From EA-27 sp964396265 (GTDB taxonomy: Archaea; Thermoplasmatota; Thermoplasmata; RBG-16-68-12; EA-27): a stretch of DNA of 64,000 nucleotides. The translations under genes and the position numbers were made by a program. The stretch's first letter is position 1. The number at the start of each line of letters is the position of its first letter. Location: positions 1-64,000 of the forward strand of contig CAYNEM010000007.1 in assembly GCA_964396265.1 (NCBI GenBank), read 5' to 3'. Under the pieces are notes generated by a model. That model had not been told where the DNA came from and did no database searches. It worked only from the letters and a program-made list of their open reading frames with translations. This document shows positions 44,492 to 53,430 of this stretch, piece by piece.

Positions 44492-45400
44492 ATGCAGGTC
44501 CTGTTCCTGGGGACTTCCGGCAGCTGGCCCACACCCAAGCGGAATGTGAGCGCTGTCGCGGTCAAGCGCGGACCCGAGATCGTGCTGTTCGACTGCGGCG
44601 AGGGCACGCAGCGTCAGTTCATGCAGTCACCGTTCTCGTACATGCAGGTGTCCCGCATCTTCGTCTCCCACTTTCACGGGGACCACTTCCTGGGGCTGCC
44701 GGGGCTCGTGCAGTCCATGACGATGAACGACCGGAAGGCGCCTCTCGAGGCGTACGGACCGCGCGGGATGCGGGACCTGATGCGGCAGCTCTTGACCCTG
44801 GGGTACTTCACGCCCGGGTTCGAGGTCCCCGTGCGGGAGATGTCCGGCGGCGACGTCGTGGACTTCGGCGAGTACACGGTGCGCGCTCTCGAGGCTGCAC
44901 ACACGGTCCCCGCGCTCTCGTACTCCCTCGAGGAGAAGGACCGGCCGGGACGGTTCGACCGGGCGCGCGCGATCTCGCTCGGCATCCCCGAGGGGCCGCT
45001 CTGGGGGCGCCTCCAGGATGGCCACACGGTCAGCGTAGGTGGCGCGACGTTCACGCCCGACATGGTGCTCGGCGCCCCCCGCCGCGGGAGGAAGATCGTA
45101 TACACGGGCGACACGATGCCCACCGCCGCGCTCGTCGAGTTCGCGCGCGGGGCGGACCTCCTCATCCACGACGCGACCGCGGAGTCGAAGCTCGAGGAGA
45201 AGGCGAACCGTTACGGGCACAGCACGGCCCGGCAGGCCGCGACCGTCGCGAAGGACGCGGGCGTCCGCACCCTCGCCCTGACCCATGTGAGCCCGCGGTA
45301 CGAGGAGGTCGAACCGATCCTCTCCGACGGCAAGAGCGTGTTCGAGAACACCGTCCTCGCGCAGGACTTCCTGCAGCTCGAGGTCCCCTACCAGGACTAG
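44492..45400 (+). CDS. rnz: Ribonuclease Z
   Basis: A 302-residue metallo-beta-lactamase-fold endonuclease that removes tRNA 3' trailers. Metal ligands His60, His62, Asp64 and His65 are in FVSHFHGDHFLGLPG. LGTSGSWPTPKRNVSA and DCGEGTQRQFM are the RNase Z N-terminal motifs. The later ligands are in YTGDTMPT and LTHVSPRY. The flexible-arm stretch near 160-185 is of the short-form type. The ATG at 44492 is fixed by its TATA box. Confidence 0.95.
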   Translation: MQVLFLGTSGSWPTPKRNVSAVAVKRGPEIVLFDCGEGTQRQFMQSPFSYMQVSRIFVSHFHGDHFLGLPGLVQSMTMNDRKAPLEAYGPRGMRDLMRQLLTLGYFTPGFEVPVREMSGGDVVDFGEYTVRALEAAHTVPALSYSLEEKDRPGRFDRARAISLGIPEGPLWGRLQDGHTVSVGGATFTPDMVLGAPRRGRKIVYTGDTMPTAALVEFARGADLLIHDATAESKLEEKANRYGHSTARQAATVAKDAGVRTLALTHVSPRYEEVEPILSDGKSVFENTVLAQDFLQLEVPYQD

Positions 45401-45538
45401 AGGACAGAAGGCCAGCTAGGGGATGACTGCGAGGGACCCGCCAACGAGCGCACGGGTTCCGGACCGTGCAGAGCGCGTCCGCGACAGAAGCCTAATAAAG
45501 GGTATACTGTCTTTGAGGCCCAGCTCCGGGGGAGCGGC

Positions 45539-46735
45539 GTGACGCGAAACATCATCGTCGAGGCACACAGCCATACGCCCATCGAGCGTCAGAGCACAGA
45601 GATCGTCGAGAGGAAGGGAATCGGCCATCCGGACTCGATCGCGGACGGTCTTGCGGAGTCCGTCTCTCGGGCGCTGTGCAAGATGTACGTCGAGCGCTTC
45701 GAGCGCATCCTCCATCACAACACGGACGAGGTACAGGTCGTGGGGGGACAGAGCGCCCCGAAGTTCGGCGGCGGCGTCGTGCTCGAGCCCGCATACATCC
45801 TTCTCGTCGGGCGCGCGGTGACCCAGGTCAACGGCGAGAGACTCCCTTATCGCACGACCGCGGTGCAGGCCGCGCACGACTATCTCGCGAAGACCTGCAC
45901 GAACCTCAATGTGGACGCTGACGCCGTCATCGACTGCAAGATCGGGCAGGGGAGCGTGGACCTGCGCGGGCTGTACAACACGCAGAAGCAGCTCGCGAAC
46001 GACACGTCCTTCGGTGTCGCTGCAGCACCGTACAGTCAGACGGAGCTGCTCGCGCTGAGAACCGAGGAGTTGATTAACGGACCAATGAAGAAGGACCTGC
46101 GCGAGGTCGGCCAAGACGTCAAGGTCATGGCGGTGCGACGGGGCGACAATGTCCGCCTGACGATCGCAGCTGCCATCGTGGACAAGTACGTGCCGGACAA
46201 GGACCACTACGTGAATGTGATTGAGGAAATCAAAGAGCGCGTGCTCGACTATTCCGCGAAGCTCACGGACCGGACCGTGACGGTGGACGTGAACACGGGG
46301 GACAACTACTACGAGGGCATCGTTTACCTGACGGTCACGGGCGTTTCGTTCGAGAACGGGGACGACGGGTCCGTCGGCCGGGGGAACCGCGTGAACGGCC
46401 TGATCACCCCGTACCGACCGATGAGCCTTGAGGCGGCGGCCGGAAAGAATCCCGTGACCCACGTCGGCAAACTTTACAACCTCCTCTCGTTCGACATCGC
46501 CCACAAGGTGGCGGAGGAATGCAAGGGCGACGTCGAAGAGGTCTGGGTCCGCATCGTCTCCCAGATCGGGAAGCCGATCGACCAACCTCAGTTGGCCGTC
46601 GCGCAGCTCTCGCTCGCGAAGGGCGTCAAGCTGCCCGCGGTGAAGGACACCGTTACCGGGATCATGGACGAGGGCTTGGAGCACATCCAGAAGATCACGG
46701 ACCGGACGGTCGCGGGCAAGGTCCGCGTCTTCTGA
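45539..46735 (+). CDS. mat: S-adenosylmethionine synthetase, archaeal type
   Basis: A 398-residue archaeal-type MAT (AdoMet synthetase family 2) forming SAM from ATP and methionine. It has VERKGIGHPDSIADGLAES, QVVGGQSAPKFGGGVV, DCKIGQGSVDLRGLY, and the archaeal-specific NTGDNYYEGIVYLTVTG and DDGSVGRGNRVNGLITPYRP. GTG start preceded by GGGGGAGCG; a TATAC element lies about 36 nt upstream. It supplies SAM to the methyltransferases of the window and elsewhere. Next gene is SHMT, so one-carbon genes are adjacent. Confidence 0.95.
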   Translation: MTRNIIVEAHSHTPIERQSTEIVERKGIGHPDSIADGLAESVSRALCKMYVERFERILHHNTDEVQVVGGQSAPKFGGGVVLEPAYILLVGRAVTQVNGERLPYRTTAVQAAHDYLAKTCTNLNVDADAVIDCKIGQGSVDLRGLYNTQKQLANDTSFGVAAAPYSQTELLALRTEELINGPMKKDLREVGQDVKVMAVRRGDNVRLTIAAAIVDKYVPDKDHYVNVIEEIKERVLDYSAKLTDRTVTVDVNTGDNYYEGIVYLTVTGVSFENGDDGSVGRGNRVNGLITPYRPMSLEAAAGKNPVTHVGKLYNLLSFDIAHKVAEECKGDVEEVWVRIVSQIGKPIDQPQLAVAQLSLAKGVKLPAVKDTVTGIMDEGLEHIQKITDRTVAGKVRVF

Positions 46736-46781
46736 CCAAGGATACCTATTTGTAGAATCCTACCCTTGTTCGCCGTGCCCG

Positions 46782-48107
46782 ATGAACGAGGACGTCGATT
46801 TCCTCCAGCAACAGGTCGACGAGCACCACGCTTGGTTCTCGAAATCGCTCCCCCTCATTGCGTCGGAGAATCTAATCAGCCCCCTCGCGCGTGAGATGCT
46901 CCTCACGGATTTCCAAGACCGATACGCGGAGGGACTTCCCGGAGAGCGTTACTACCAGGGGAACGCGTACGTGGACGCGGTCGAGACGCGCGTCACGGAC
47001 CTCGCGAAGAAGCTCTTCCGGTGCTCGCATGCGGACGTCCGCCCGATCTCGGGGACGAACGCGAACCTGGCGGTGCTGTTCGCGTTGACGGAGCCCGGTG
47101 ACACGATCACGAGCGTCGCGCTCAGCGACGGCGCCCACATCTCCACCGCCAAGTTCGGGTCCGTAGGCGTCCGGGGGTGCAAGACCGTCACGTACCCCTT
47201 CAACAGACGCGACATGAACATCGACGTCGACGGCACGATCCGCGTCCTGAAGGAGACGAGGCCGAAGATCGCCTTGTTCGGCCAGTCCGTCTTCCTCTTC
47301 CCGACTCCCCTCAGAGAACTGCGCGATGCGTTGGAGGAGGTTGGCTGCCCGGTGTGGTACGACGCCGCACACGTGCTCGGCCTCATCGCGGGAGGGGCCT
47401 TCCAGGACCCGCTCCGCGAGGGCGCCCACGTGATCACGGGGAGCACGCACAAGACGCTGCCCGGACCCCAGCACGGAATCCTCCTCGCGGAACCCCGCGA
47501 CGACAAGATGACGAAGAAGCTCCTCCGTGGCGTCTTCCCGGGCGTCGTGAGCAACCATCACCTGCACGCGATGGCGGCCCTCGGCATCACCCTCGCAGAA
47601 CACCTCGAGTTCGGACGCGCGTACGCGGACCAGGTCGTGAGGAACGCGCGCGCCCTGGGGGAGGCGCTGCACGAACGCGGCGTCAACGTCGTGTGCGAAC
47701 ACCTCGGCTTCACGCGATCCCATGCGTTGGCGGTGGACGTCACGGGGCACGGAGGCGGAGCGGACGTCGCGGTCCGGCTCGAGCGCGCGAACATCGTGGC
47801 GAACAAGAACCTCATGCCGAGCGACACATCCCCTGTGAACCCGTCGGGGATCCGCCTGGGGAGCCAGGAGCTCACCAGGCTCGGGATGAAGGAATCGCAC
47901 ATGACCGAGGTCGCGGACCTGATGGCGCGCGTCATCGTGGGAAACGAGGACCCTGCCCGGGTAGGTCGCGACGTCGCCTCGCTCCGGCAGGACTTCCAGA
48001 CCGTCCAGTACTGCTTCCGGGCAGGCGCCGCGGCCCACCTCCGTTACCGACTGGCCTACCCCCCGGTCCCACCGCCGGACCCGGGTGTGAGAATCGGGGG
48101 CGGATAA
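46782..48107 (+). CDS. glyA: Serine hydroxymethyltransferase
   Basis: A 441-residue PLP enzyme interconverting serine and glycine with a folate or pterin C1 carrier. N-terminal LPLIASENLISPLAREML; YAEGLPGERYYQGNAYVD; the PLP Lys224 in TGSTHKTLPGPQHG; YDAAHVLGLIAGG. The C-terminal part (PSGIRLGSQELTRLGMKES) matches archaeal SHMT. The final ~15 residues are Pro/Gly-rich. It lies 46 bp after mat, with its own CTATTTGT box. Confidence 0.94.
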   Translation: MNEDVDFLQQQVDEHHAWFSKSLPLIASENLISPLAREMLLTDFQDRYAEGLPGERYYQGNAYVDAVETRVTDLAKKLFRCSHADVRPISGTNANLAVLFALTEPGDTITSVALSDGAHISTAKFGSVGVRGCKTVTYPFNRRDMNIDVDGTIRVLKETRPKIALFGQSVFLFPTPLRELRDALEEVGCPVWYDAAHVLGLIAGGAFQDPLREGAHVITGSTHKTLPGPQHGILLAEPRDDKMTKKLLRGVFPGVVSNHHLHAMAALGITLAEHLEFGRAYADQVVRNARALGEALHERGVNVVCEHLGFTRSHALAVDVTGHGGGADVAVRLERANIVANKNLMPSDTSPVNPSGIRLGSQELTRLGMKESHMTEVADLMARVIVGNEDPARVGRDVASLRQDFQTVQYCFRAGAAAHLRYRLAYPPVPPPDPGVRIGGG

Positions 48108-48176
48108 TCGAATGTCAGGGGTTATATGCGGGTAAGCTGTTTCTGCCTGCGAGAATACCTTCTGGGGACGTAGGGC

Positions 48177-48713
48177 ATGGATAAGAACAGGGCCAAGGTC
48201 AAGGTGTGCCTCGCCGGCGAGCCGATGGTCGGCAAGACCTCCCTGATTCGCCGGTATGTGCTTGACGAGTACGACGATCGGTACATCGCGACGCTCGGCG
48301 CGAAGGTCACGAAGAAGGAGATCGACGCGAGCGAACGGGACGGACGCCCCAACGTCACGATGATCCTCTGGGACATCTGGGGGAACAAGAACGTCCGGGA
48401 GCTTCTCAAAGATGCGTATTACCATGGAGCCCACGGGATCATCGCCGTGTGCGACGTGACGCGCCCCGAGACGCTCGGGGAACTCGACGCATGGGCCGAG
48501 GCGATCCGCAGCGTCGCGGGAGACATCCCCGTGTGTCTCCTCGGGAACAAGTTCGACCTTGCGCAGGACCGCCTCCTCAAGGAAAGCGCCATCAAGACCT
48601 TCGCGGCGGAGCGCTCGTGGCCCTTCTATCTGACGAGCGCGAAGACCGGACAGCACGTCGAGGACGCGTTCGGCGCGATCGTCGACACAATCCTGCGCAA
48701 GAGCGCCCCGTAG
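48177..48713 (+). CDS. Small Ras/Rab-like GTPase
   Basis: A 178-residue single-domain GTPase of the Ras superfamily. G1 GEPMVGKTSL (residues 14-23), a G2 Thr in RYIATLGAKVTKKEI, G3 WDIWGNK (W-D-I-W-G in place of W-D-T-A-G), G4 NKFD and G5 TSAKTG. It lacks a C-terminal Cys for prenylation. G3 has no Gln at the usual catalytic place, so intrinsic hydrolysis may differ from Ras. A TTATAT box lies about 52 nt upstream. The coiled-coil gene 50 bp downstream could be a partner (inference). Confidence 0.88.
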   Translation: MDKNRAKVKVCLAGEPMVGKTSLIRRYVLDEYDDRYIATLGAKVTKKEIDASERDGRPNVTMILWDIWGNKNVRELLKDAYYHGAHGIIAVCDVTRPETLGELDAWAEAIRSVAGDIPVCLLGNKFDLAQDRLLKESAIKTFAAERSWPFYLTSAKTGQHVEDAFGAIVDTILRKSAP

Positions 48714-48763
48714 CGTTTTTCCCATGGAAAAGGTTAAAGTCCCTCCTTACAGTCGCCGCTTGT

Positions 48764-49645
48764 ATGGGGGCCAACGTCCCCGTTGAAGGCCTGCAGGACC
48801 TCGAGAGCAAGCGCGAGGTCTCGAACGCGGAGGCCGAGAAACACCGGCGGCGGCGCGACGAGCTCAACCTCCTCACGCGGGAGTGGGTCGAGAGACGCGA
48901 CGCGCTCAACGCCCAGGTCCGAGCGCTGGTCGAACAGGCGACTCAGCACCGCCAGCTTCGCGACGAACTGAACGTGCAGGTCCAGGCGGCGAAGGCGGAG
49001 CGCGACAAGTACAACCGACGCGTCAACGACCTCCTAATGAAGACGAACGACATCAAGCGCACGCGGGTGCCCAAGGGCGGCATCCCCGTCACCCGCCTGA
49101 AGCGGGAGCTCCGCGATCTCGAGTTCCGACAGCAGACGCGTGTCATGAAGCCCTCGGAGGAGCGGCAACTCATTGAGGAGATGAGTCGCCTCCAGCAGGA
49201 AGTGACGAAGCGCGAGAAGGAGCTGGAGGAGGACGAGGACGTGAAGAAGGCGATTGAGGAGCTCCGTCAGGCGAAGGACATCGCGGAGGCGTCGCACAAG
49301 AGCGTAGGCGAGCTCGCGGAGGCGGCGCAGAAGGAGCACGACCAGATGGTCGCGCTGTTCGAACAGGGGGACGCGCTCCGCCGGGAGGCGGACGGCGCGC
49401 AAGAGGAGTTCATCAAGACGAAGATGCTCGCGGACGAGGAGCATCGGAAGCACATCGATTCCATTCGCGAGGTCCACGACTACGACAAGATCGTCCACGG
49501 CATCCGGCTGAGGGACCGCACAGGCGAGGTTGTCGAAGAGATCGACACGAAGCGTCAGGCCGAGATGATCTTCGAGCGGTTCCGGAAGGGGGAGAAGCTC
49601 AGCACGGACGACCTTTTGACGCTCCAGAAGTCCGGCTACATGTGA
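48764..49645 (+). CDS. COG1340-type coiled-coil protein
   Basis: A 293-residue, almost wholly alpha-helical charged protein. The LKRELRDLEFRQQTRVMKPSEERQLIEEM core (split here as LKRELRDLEFRQQT and MKPSEERQLIEEM) is typical of the archaeal COG1340 family, which has no settled function. The C-terminal IHSIRE/HDYDKIVHGIRLRD region and FERFRKGEKLSTDDLLTLQ end fit full length. ATG 48764 lies 29 nt after a GTTAAAG TATA-like element. The upstream reading frame through the GTPase gene is an overlap artefact. Confidence 0.82.
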   Translation: MGANVPVEGLQDLESKREVSNAEAEKHRRRRDELNLLTREWVERRDALNAQVRALVEQATQHRQLRDELNVQVQAAKAERDKYNRRVNDLLMKTNDIKRTRVPKGGIPVTRLKRELRDLEFRQQTRVMKPSEERQLIEEMSRLQQEVTKREKELEEDEDVKKAIEELRQAKDIAEASHKSVGELAEAAQKEHDQMVALFEQGDALRREADGAQEEFIKTKMLADEEHRKHIDSIREVHDYDKIVHGIRLRDRTGEVVEEIDTKRQAEMIFERFRKGEKLSTDDLLTLQKSGYM

Positions 49646-49743
49646 GCCGCATCCGTCCGGCGTCCGTCGGGGGCAACGTCGTGCAGGCGGAATGGACCGA
49701 CGCCCTTTCCGCCATGGGCCGCTCATGAGCCTATCCGTCGGTT

Positions 49744-49750
49744 TCTTTAG
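49744..49750 (+). promoter_or_regulatory. TATA box of winged-helix gene
   Basis: TCTTTAG is centred 26 nt before the ATG at 49773. Confidence 0.4.
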
Positions 49751-49772
49751 TCGCTGACCCATCCTACGCGCC

Positions 49773-50594
49773 ATGGCCGCGAGCCGCCTCGCCCTGACGA
49801 CGGAGGAGCGCGTCCTCCTCTACCTGTCGGACTTCAAGGGCATGGAGGAGCGGTTCGAGCTCCCGGTCGCCCTGACGCAGAAGAGCGTCGCGTTCGCCGC
49901 GGGCATCCATCGCAAGCACGTGTCGCGGTACCTCGACGAGCTAGTCTCGGAAGGGGCCGTCGCCGAGCGGAAGGCGCACATCGGCGGCATGAAGCAACGG
50001 ATGCTTGCGTACTATCTGAGCGCGCGGGGATGGGAGCGTTCGAAGTCGATCCGCGACCATCTGAGCACGATCCGCGTGCCGGTCGTGGTGAACGGCAGCA
50101 CGAAGGAGATGACACTCGATGAGATCGACCGCGCAACGTCCGTGCGCCTCACGTTCTCCGACATCGTGCGAGAGGCGATGGATCGGCCCGTCCTCGACCT
50201 GCGCGAGCTGGAAGGGATCGACGAGCGGCGGAAGCGGGACATGGACGAGCGCCTCGCGAAGATCGAGGCGTACACGAAAGCGATGATCACCGCTTGGCAG
50301 GACGGCAAGGTCACCGCCACGGAACAGCTGTTGCTCGAGCAGCTGCGCCAGCACCTCGAGATCTCCGAGCTCGACCATCGTCGGATCGAGTCGGACACGC
50401 TCGAGCGCGTGCTCGGCACCATGGAGGACGAGCGGAAGACGTATCGGGACCTGATCCGCCACGCCATCGCCCACCGGCCGCTCGAGAAGTCCCGGTCCGT
50501 TCTCGAGGAGGTCCGGAAGCTCCTGCACGTGACGAAAACGGACGCGGAGCGCATCGAGCGCGAGGTGGTCGAGGAGTCCGCCCCGCCGACCTAG
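49773..50594 (+). CDS. Winged-helix DNA-binding protein with helical C-terminus
   Basis: A 273-residue probable regulator. Residues ~8-85 form a winged helix (ALTQKSVAFAAGIHRKHVSRYLDELVSEGAVAER, with a recognition helix KHVSRYLDEL). A central segment (~95-140) precedes a long helical, dimerisation-type region (DERLAKIEAYTKAMITAW; HRRIESDTLERVLGTMEDE). It resembles archaeal MarR/HTH-type proteins, but I cannot name the target. It converges on the DUF655 gene with a 4-bp overlap. Confidence 0.72.
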   Translation: MAASRLALTTEERVLLYLSDFKGMEERFELPVALTQKSVAFAAGIHRKHVSRYLDELVSEGAVAERKAHIGGMKQRMLAYYLSARGWERSKSIRDHLSTIRVPVVVNGSTKEMTLDEIDRATSVRLTFSDIVREAMDRPVLDLRELEGIDERRKRDMDERLAKIEAYTKAMITAWQDGKVTATEQLLLEQLRQHLEISELDHRRIESDTLERVLGTMEDERKTYRDLIRHAIAHRPLEKSRSVLEEVRKLLHVTKTDAERIEREVVEESAPPT

Positions 50595-51139
50595 CGCGCC
50601 GCGAACAGCCTGTACTTCTGCATCGGGTCCGCGACCTCCATCTCGATCCGCTTCGTCACGAGCTTCTCCGGGTGGTGGACCATCGAGACCCTCTTCGCGA
50701 GGTCCTCGAACGACTTGAACGGCCCCTTCTTCCTCTCCTCGAGGATGGCCCACATCGTCTTCTTCCCGAGACCGGGGAGCAGTTCGAGCATGTGGAACCG
50801 CGTCGTGATCGCCTGGGCCTCGTTGAAGAAGCGCACGAACCGGTCCTCCTTCTCCCGGACGATGTCCGCGATGAGGAGGGGCAACTCGTTCTGCGCCGCG
50901 GTCGTGAGCTCCTCGAACCCCACGCGACGCTTCACGTGAAGGATATGCGCGCGCTGATCGGCGTCCTTGCCGATGTAGACGCGATCGCTCGCGAGGAGCG
51001 TGACCGACTCCTTCGGCACGAGCTCGAACAGCTTGAACTCGTCCTCCCCGAGCGCGTAGGCGAGCGGCTCGCGCTGGAACCGCGAGCGGTCCGGGTGGCC
51101 TTGCGGGAGATGGTCAAGAATGCGCGCGTAGTCCTCCAC
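50591..51139 (-). CDS. DUF655 family protein
   Basis: A 182-residue member of the archaeal DUF655 family, which is conserved in the rpl21e-rpoF operon. EDYARILDHLPQGHPDRSRF and LFELVPKESVTLLASDRVYIG form an OB-like N-terminus. The C-terminus has helix-hairpin-helix LELLPGLGKKTMWAILEERK with GPFKSFEDLAKRV. A nucleic-acid role is likely but not proven. GTG start preceded by GGGGACCGCC; last gene of the alba operon. Confidence 0.9.
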   Translation of the reverse strand: MEDYARILDHLPQGHPDRSRFQREPLAYALGEDEFKLFELVPKESVTLLASDRVYIGKDADQRAHILHVKRRVGFEELTTAAQNELPLLIADIVREKEDRFVRFFNEAQAITTRFHMLELLPGLGKKTMWAILEERKKGPFKSFEDLAKRVSMVHHPEKLVTKRIEMEVADPMQKYRLFAAR

Positions 51140-51149
51140 GGCGGTCCCC

Positions 51150-51476
51150 TCACAGGTACTTCGCCGCGATCTGGACGACCTGGTCCACCGCTTCCTTGCT
51201 GAGGGAGAATCGCTCCTTCGCGAACACCGCGCGAACGTCGTCCGCGTGCGTCGGGAGGATGTCGACGAGTTTGAAGGCGTTCGCCAGCGTCATCATCTCG
51301 ACGGCCATGAGGTCCTGGACGAGCTGCGCGGTCTGCTCCAGCGGGAAACGCCCGAAGGACTGGGCGTGCGTGAGCGCGTACTTCTGCTCCATGTTGAGCG
51401 CCCCCCGCTCCCGCTCCTCGCGCTCGAGGAGGGACCGGACCTCGGCGAGAGACAGGTACTGCTCCTCTTCCTCCAT
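51150..51476 (-). CDS. rpoF: DNA-directed RNA polymerase subunit Rpo4 (RpoF/Rpb4)
   Basis: A 108-residue stalk subunit that pairs with Rpo7 (RpoE). LSLAEVRSLLEREERERG, YALTHAQSFGRFPLEQTAQLV and the C-terminal HRDC-like bundle ending SKEAVDQVVQIAAKYL are typical. It lies 9 bp after rpl21e and 10 bp before the DUF655 gene on the same strand. Confidence 0.92.
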   Translation of the reverse strand: MEEEEQYLSLAEVRSLLEREERERGALNMEQKYALTHAQSFGRFPLEQTAQLVQDLMAVEMMTLANAFKLVDILPTHADDVRAVFAKERFSLSKEAVDQVVQIAAKYL

Positions 51477-51485
51477 TGCAACCCC

Positions 51486-51776
51486 CTACGTGCTCCTCAG
51501 GTGCTCCGGAAGCACGATCGCCTGCTTGATCTTCCCGCCGAACCGGACGTCGATCACGTACGCGCGTCCGCGACGCTCGACGACGGTGCCCGTGAGCCCG
51601 TGGAACCGGTGGTGCGGCCATCCCTTCTGCACGCTCGAGTCGATCAGGATCGTGGCCTTGTCCCCGACCTTGAATGTGCGGAGCGCCCGCGTGATGGGCG
51701 AGAGCCCGCGCTGGCGCGCCCGGCGCTTCAACTTCAGCCGGGACTTCTCCATGATGCCCTTGGAGGCCTTGACCAT
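51486..51776 (-). CDS. rpl21e: Large ribosomal subunit protein eL21
   Basis: A 96-residue archaeal L21e. N-terminal KASKGIMEKSRLKLKRRARQRG, then FKVGDKATILIDSSVQKGWPHHRFHGLTG, whose PHxRFHGxTG loop is diagnostic. Length is standard. It starts 1 bp after the pus10 stop, so it is part of the same operon. Confidence 0.95.
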   Translation of the reverse strand: MVKASKGIMEKSRLKLKRRARQRGLSPITRALRTFKVGDKATILIDSSVQKGWPHHRFHGLTGTVVERRGRAYVIDVRFGGKIKQAIVLPEHLRST

Positions 51777-51777
51777 C

Positions 51778-52992
51778 TCACACCTCGTCGTGGATCCGGA
51801 CGACGTCCAGTTCGAGCACCTCGCAACCGACCCCGAGGATCCCCGCGAGGCTCGGCACGGTCCGCCCGCCGTCGCCGTGGAGGACCTCCTTCACGTACGT
51901 GCCCGCTTCCGCGGTCACGAGGAGTTCCGCCTCCCCGCCCTCCGCCCGGACGACGCGCACGTCCCTCACGACGCGCTTGCGGACGAGGTCGGCCCTGCGA
52001 TGGGACACCCTGACCGGAGTCCGTTGCGCGATGCGCACTCCCGCCAAACCCCCGACCCCTTCATTAACCTTTGCGGGGTCCACCAGGGCGTCGAACCGAA
52101 CGAGGACGCGGTAGGTCTTGTCGACACGGTCCTCCTTCACCGCCACGACCTCGTCCCGCGTGGACATGCGGAGACCTTCGACTTCCGCAAGGCCCGAGCG
52201 GTTCACGATGGCCGCCACCGCCGCCAAATCGACTCTCCGCAACCGAGGGCGCGACACCTCGAGGATGAAGGGGCGGCCGTTCCCGAGCATCCGGGCGTCG
52301 ACGTCCTCCCGCCCCATCCCGTGGAGCGCATGGGCGGTGCCGCCGACCTGCGCCATCAGGGGGGCCGCGACGATCTCCTCGACGCTGGTCTCGTACATCT
52401 TCCCCTTGCCGCCACAGCGTTCGCATCCCTTCCCCCGGCAGCGCGTGCACGGCCATCGGGTCTGGGGGATACCGCGGCTGAGCTTGCGATATCGTCCGTA
52501 GACGAACAGGGGGGCCACGTCGAGCTCCACGACGTCGTACTGCGTGTCCACCTGCACCGCGATCTCGGGGTGCTTGAGGTCTGCGTCCTTCCCCGTCTTG
52601 GCGGCGATGAGCTTGCCGACCTCGCGGTTGAGCTCCGACTTGACCGGTTCGCCCTGAGTGAGGGTGAGCTCGTCCCATAGGGACTCCTCCCGGGCGGCGA
52701 CCTCGGGCTCGACCTTGGAGCCGACGAGGAACGTGCGATAATCCCACTCCGCGAGCTTGGCGGCGGCGAGCTCTGCGAACTTCGGGACCTCCGTCATGAG
52801 GCCGGCGCATAGCCAGCAGGGTCCGTCGCGGATCCCGTGGCCCATGCGTACCACGCGACCTCGCTCCGGATTCGTGAACCCGTGACCGGCCTTGCCGAAC
52901 AGCCGCCCGAGGCACGCATCGCAGAGCGCGCGCTCGCCGAGTTTCGACCAGTCGACGGCAGCGGCGGCGTCGCGGACGGGTGAGAGGTCCAT
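51778..52992 (-). CDS. pus10: tRNA pseudouridine(54/55) synthase Pus10
   Basis: About 404 residues; makes pseudouridine at tRNA positions 54/55. An N-terminal THUMP-containing region carries zinc Cys pairs (CDACLGRLFG and CWLCAGL), with further pairs in CTRCRGKGCERCGGKG. The catalytic domain has HGMGREDVDARMLGNGRPF with the conserved Asp, and C-terminal AEAGTYVKEVLHGDGGRT. The ATG at 52992 is preferred over the TTG at 53004 because GGCGGCGATC just before it resembles a ribosome-binding site. It lies 25 bp after alba. Confidence 0.93.
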   Translation of the reverse strand: MDLSPVRDAAAAVDWSKLGERALCDACLGRLFGKAGHGFTNPERGRVVRMGHGIRDGPCWLCAGLMTEVPKFAELAAAKLAEWDYRTFLVGSKVEPEVAAREESLWDELTLTQGEPVKSELNREVGKLIAAKTGKDADLKHPEIAVQVDTQYDVVELDVAPLFVYGRYRKLSRGIPQTRWPCTRCRGKGCERCGGKGKMYETSVEEIVAAPLMAQVGGTAHALHGMGREDVDARMLGNGRPFILEVSRPRLRRVDLAAVAAIVNRSGLAEVEGLRMSTRDEVVAVKEDRVDKTYRVLVRFDALVDPAKVNEGVGGLAGVRIAQRTPVRVSHRRADLVRKRVVRDVRVVRAEGGEAELLVTAEAGTYVKEVLHGDGGRTVPSLAGILGVGCEVLELDVVRIHDEV

Positions 52993-53017
52993 GATCGCCG
53001 CCAAACCCCGGGCCCTC

Positions 53018-53323
53018 TCAGGACCCTGCGCCCTTCGCCAAAAAGATCTCGATGCTCGACACGTTCGCGGTCTTGCCGTCCTCGCCCGAGAGCTTCTCCG
53101 TGCCGATCTGGACCGTGCGTACCTTCGCGTCGTGGATGAACCGGCTGCGGACGACCTCCGCGACGTCGACCGCGATAGAGATGTTCCGCCCTCGCGCCTT
53201 CACGACGACTTCGGGCATGCCGCTTTCGAAGTGGGTAACGACCGCCAGGACGTAGTCCATGAGGGGCTTCTTCCCGATGAACACGTAGTTCTTTGGCGCG
53301 TCCGCATGCTTCGGCGTGTCCAC
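53018..53323 (-). CDS. alba: DNA/RNA-binding protein Alba
   Basis: A 101-residue chromatin protein. NYVFIGKKPLMDYVLAVVTHF, VVVKARGRNISIAVDVAEVV and a C-terminal NVSSIEIFLAKG match Alba. The GKKP lysine motif, the acetylation-sensitive DNA contact, is present. GTG start behind a GGGGGAGC ribosome-binding stretch. First gene of alba-pus10-rpl21e-rpoF-DUF655. The common archaeal grouping of translation and transcription genes supports all five calls. Confidence 0.93.
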   Translation of the reverse strand: MDTPKHADAPKNYVFIGKKPLMDYVLAVVTHFESGMPEVVVKARGRNISIAVDVAEVVRSRFIHDAKVRTVQIGTEKLSGEDGKTANVSSIEIFLAKGAGS

Positions 53324-53400
53324 GTCGCTCCCCCGGGAGGACGCTCATTCGGCCCGACCGTTATTAATCCTTCCCCCGGGCGCTGCCGACCGCGGAATCC

Positions 53401-53408
53401 TTTAATAC
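53401..53408 (+). promoter_or_regulatory. TATA box of Sec61-beta gene
   Basis: TTTAATAC is centred about 27 nt before the ATG at 53431, and so selects that start over an in-frame ATG at 53419. Confidence 0.55.
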
Positions 53409-53430
53409 GCGGGGAAGGATGCGAACCGCG

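Noticed and set aside
45401..45538. SAM-type riboswitch before mat
   Set aside because: The 138-bp leader shows a TATAC box and a GGGGGAG ribosome-binding stretch but no convincing conserved stem set.
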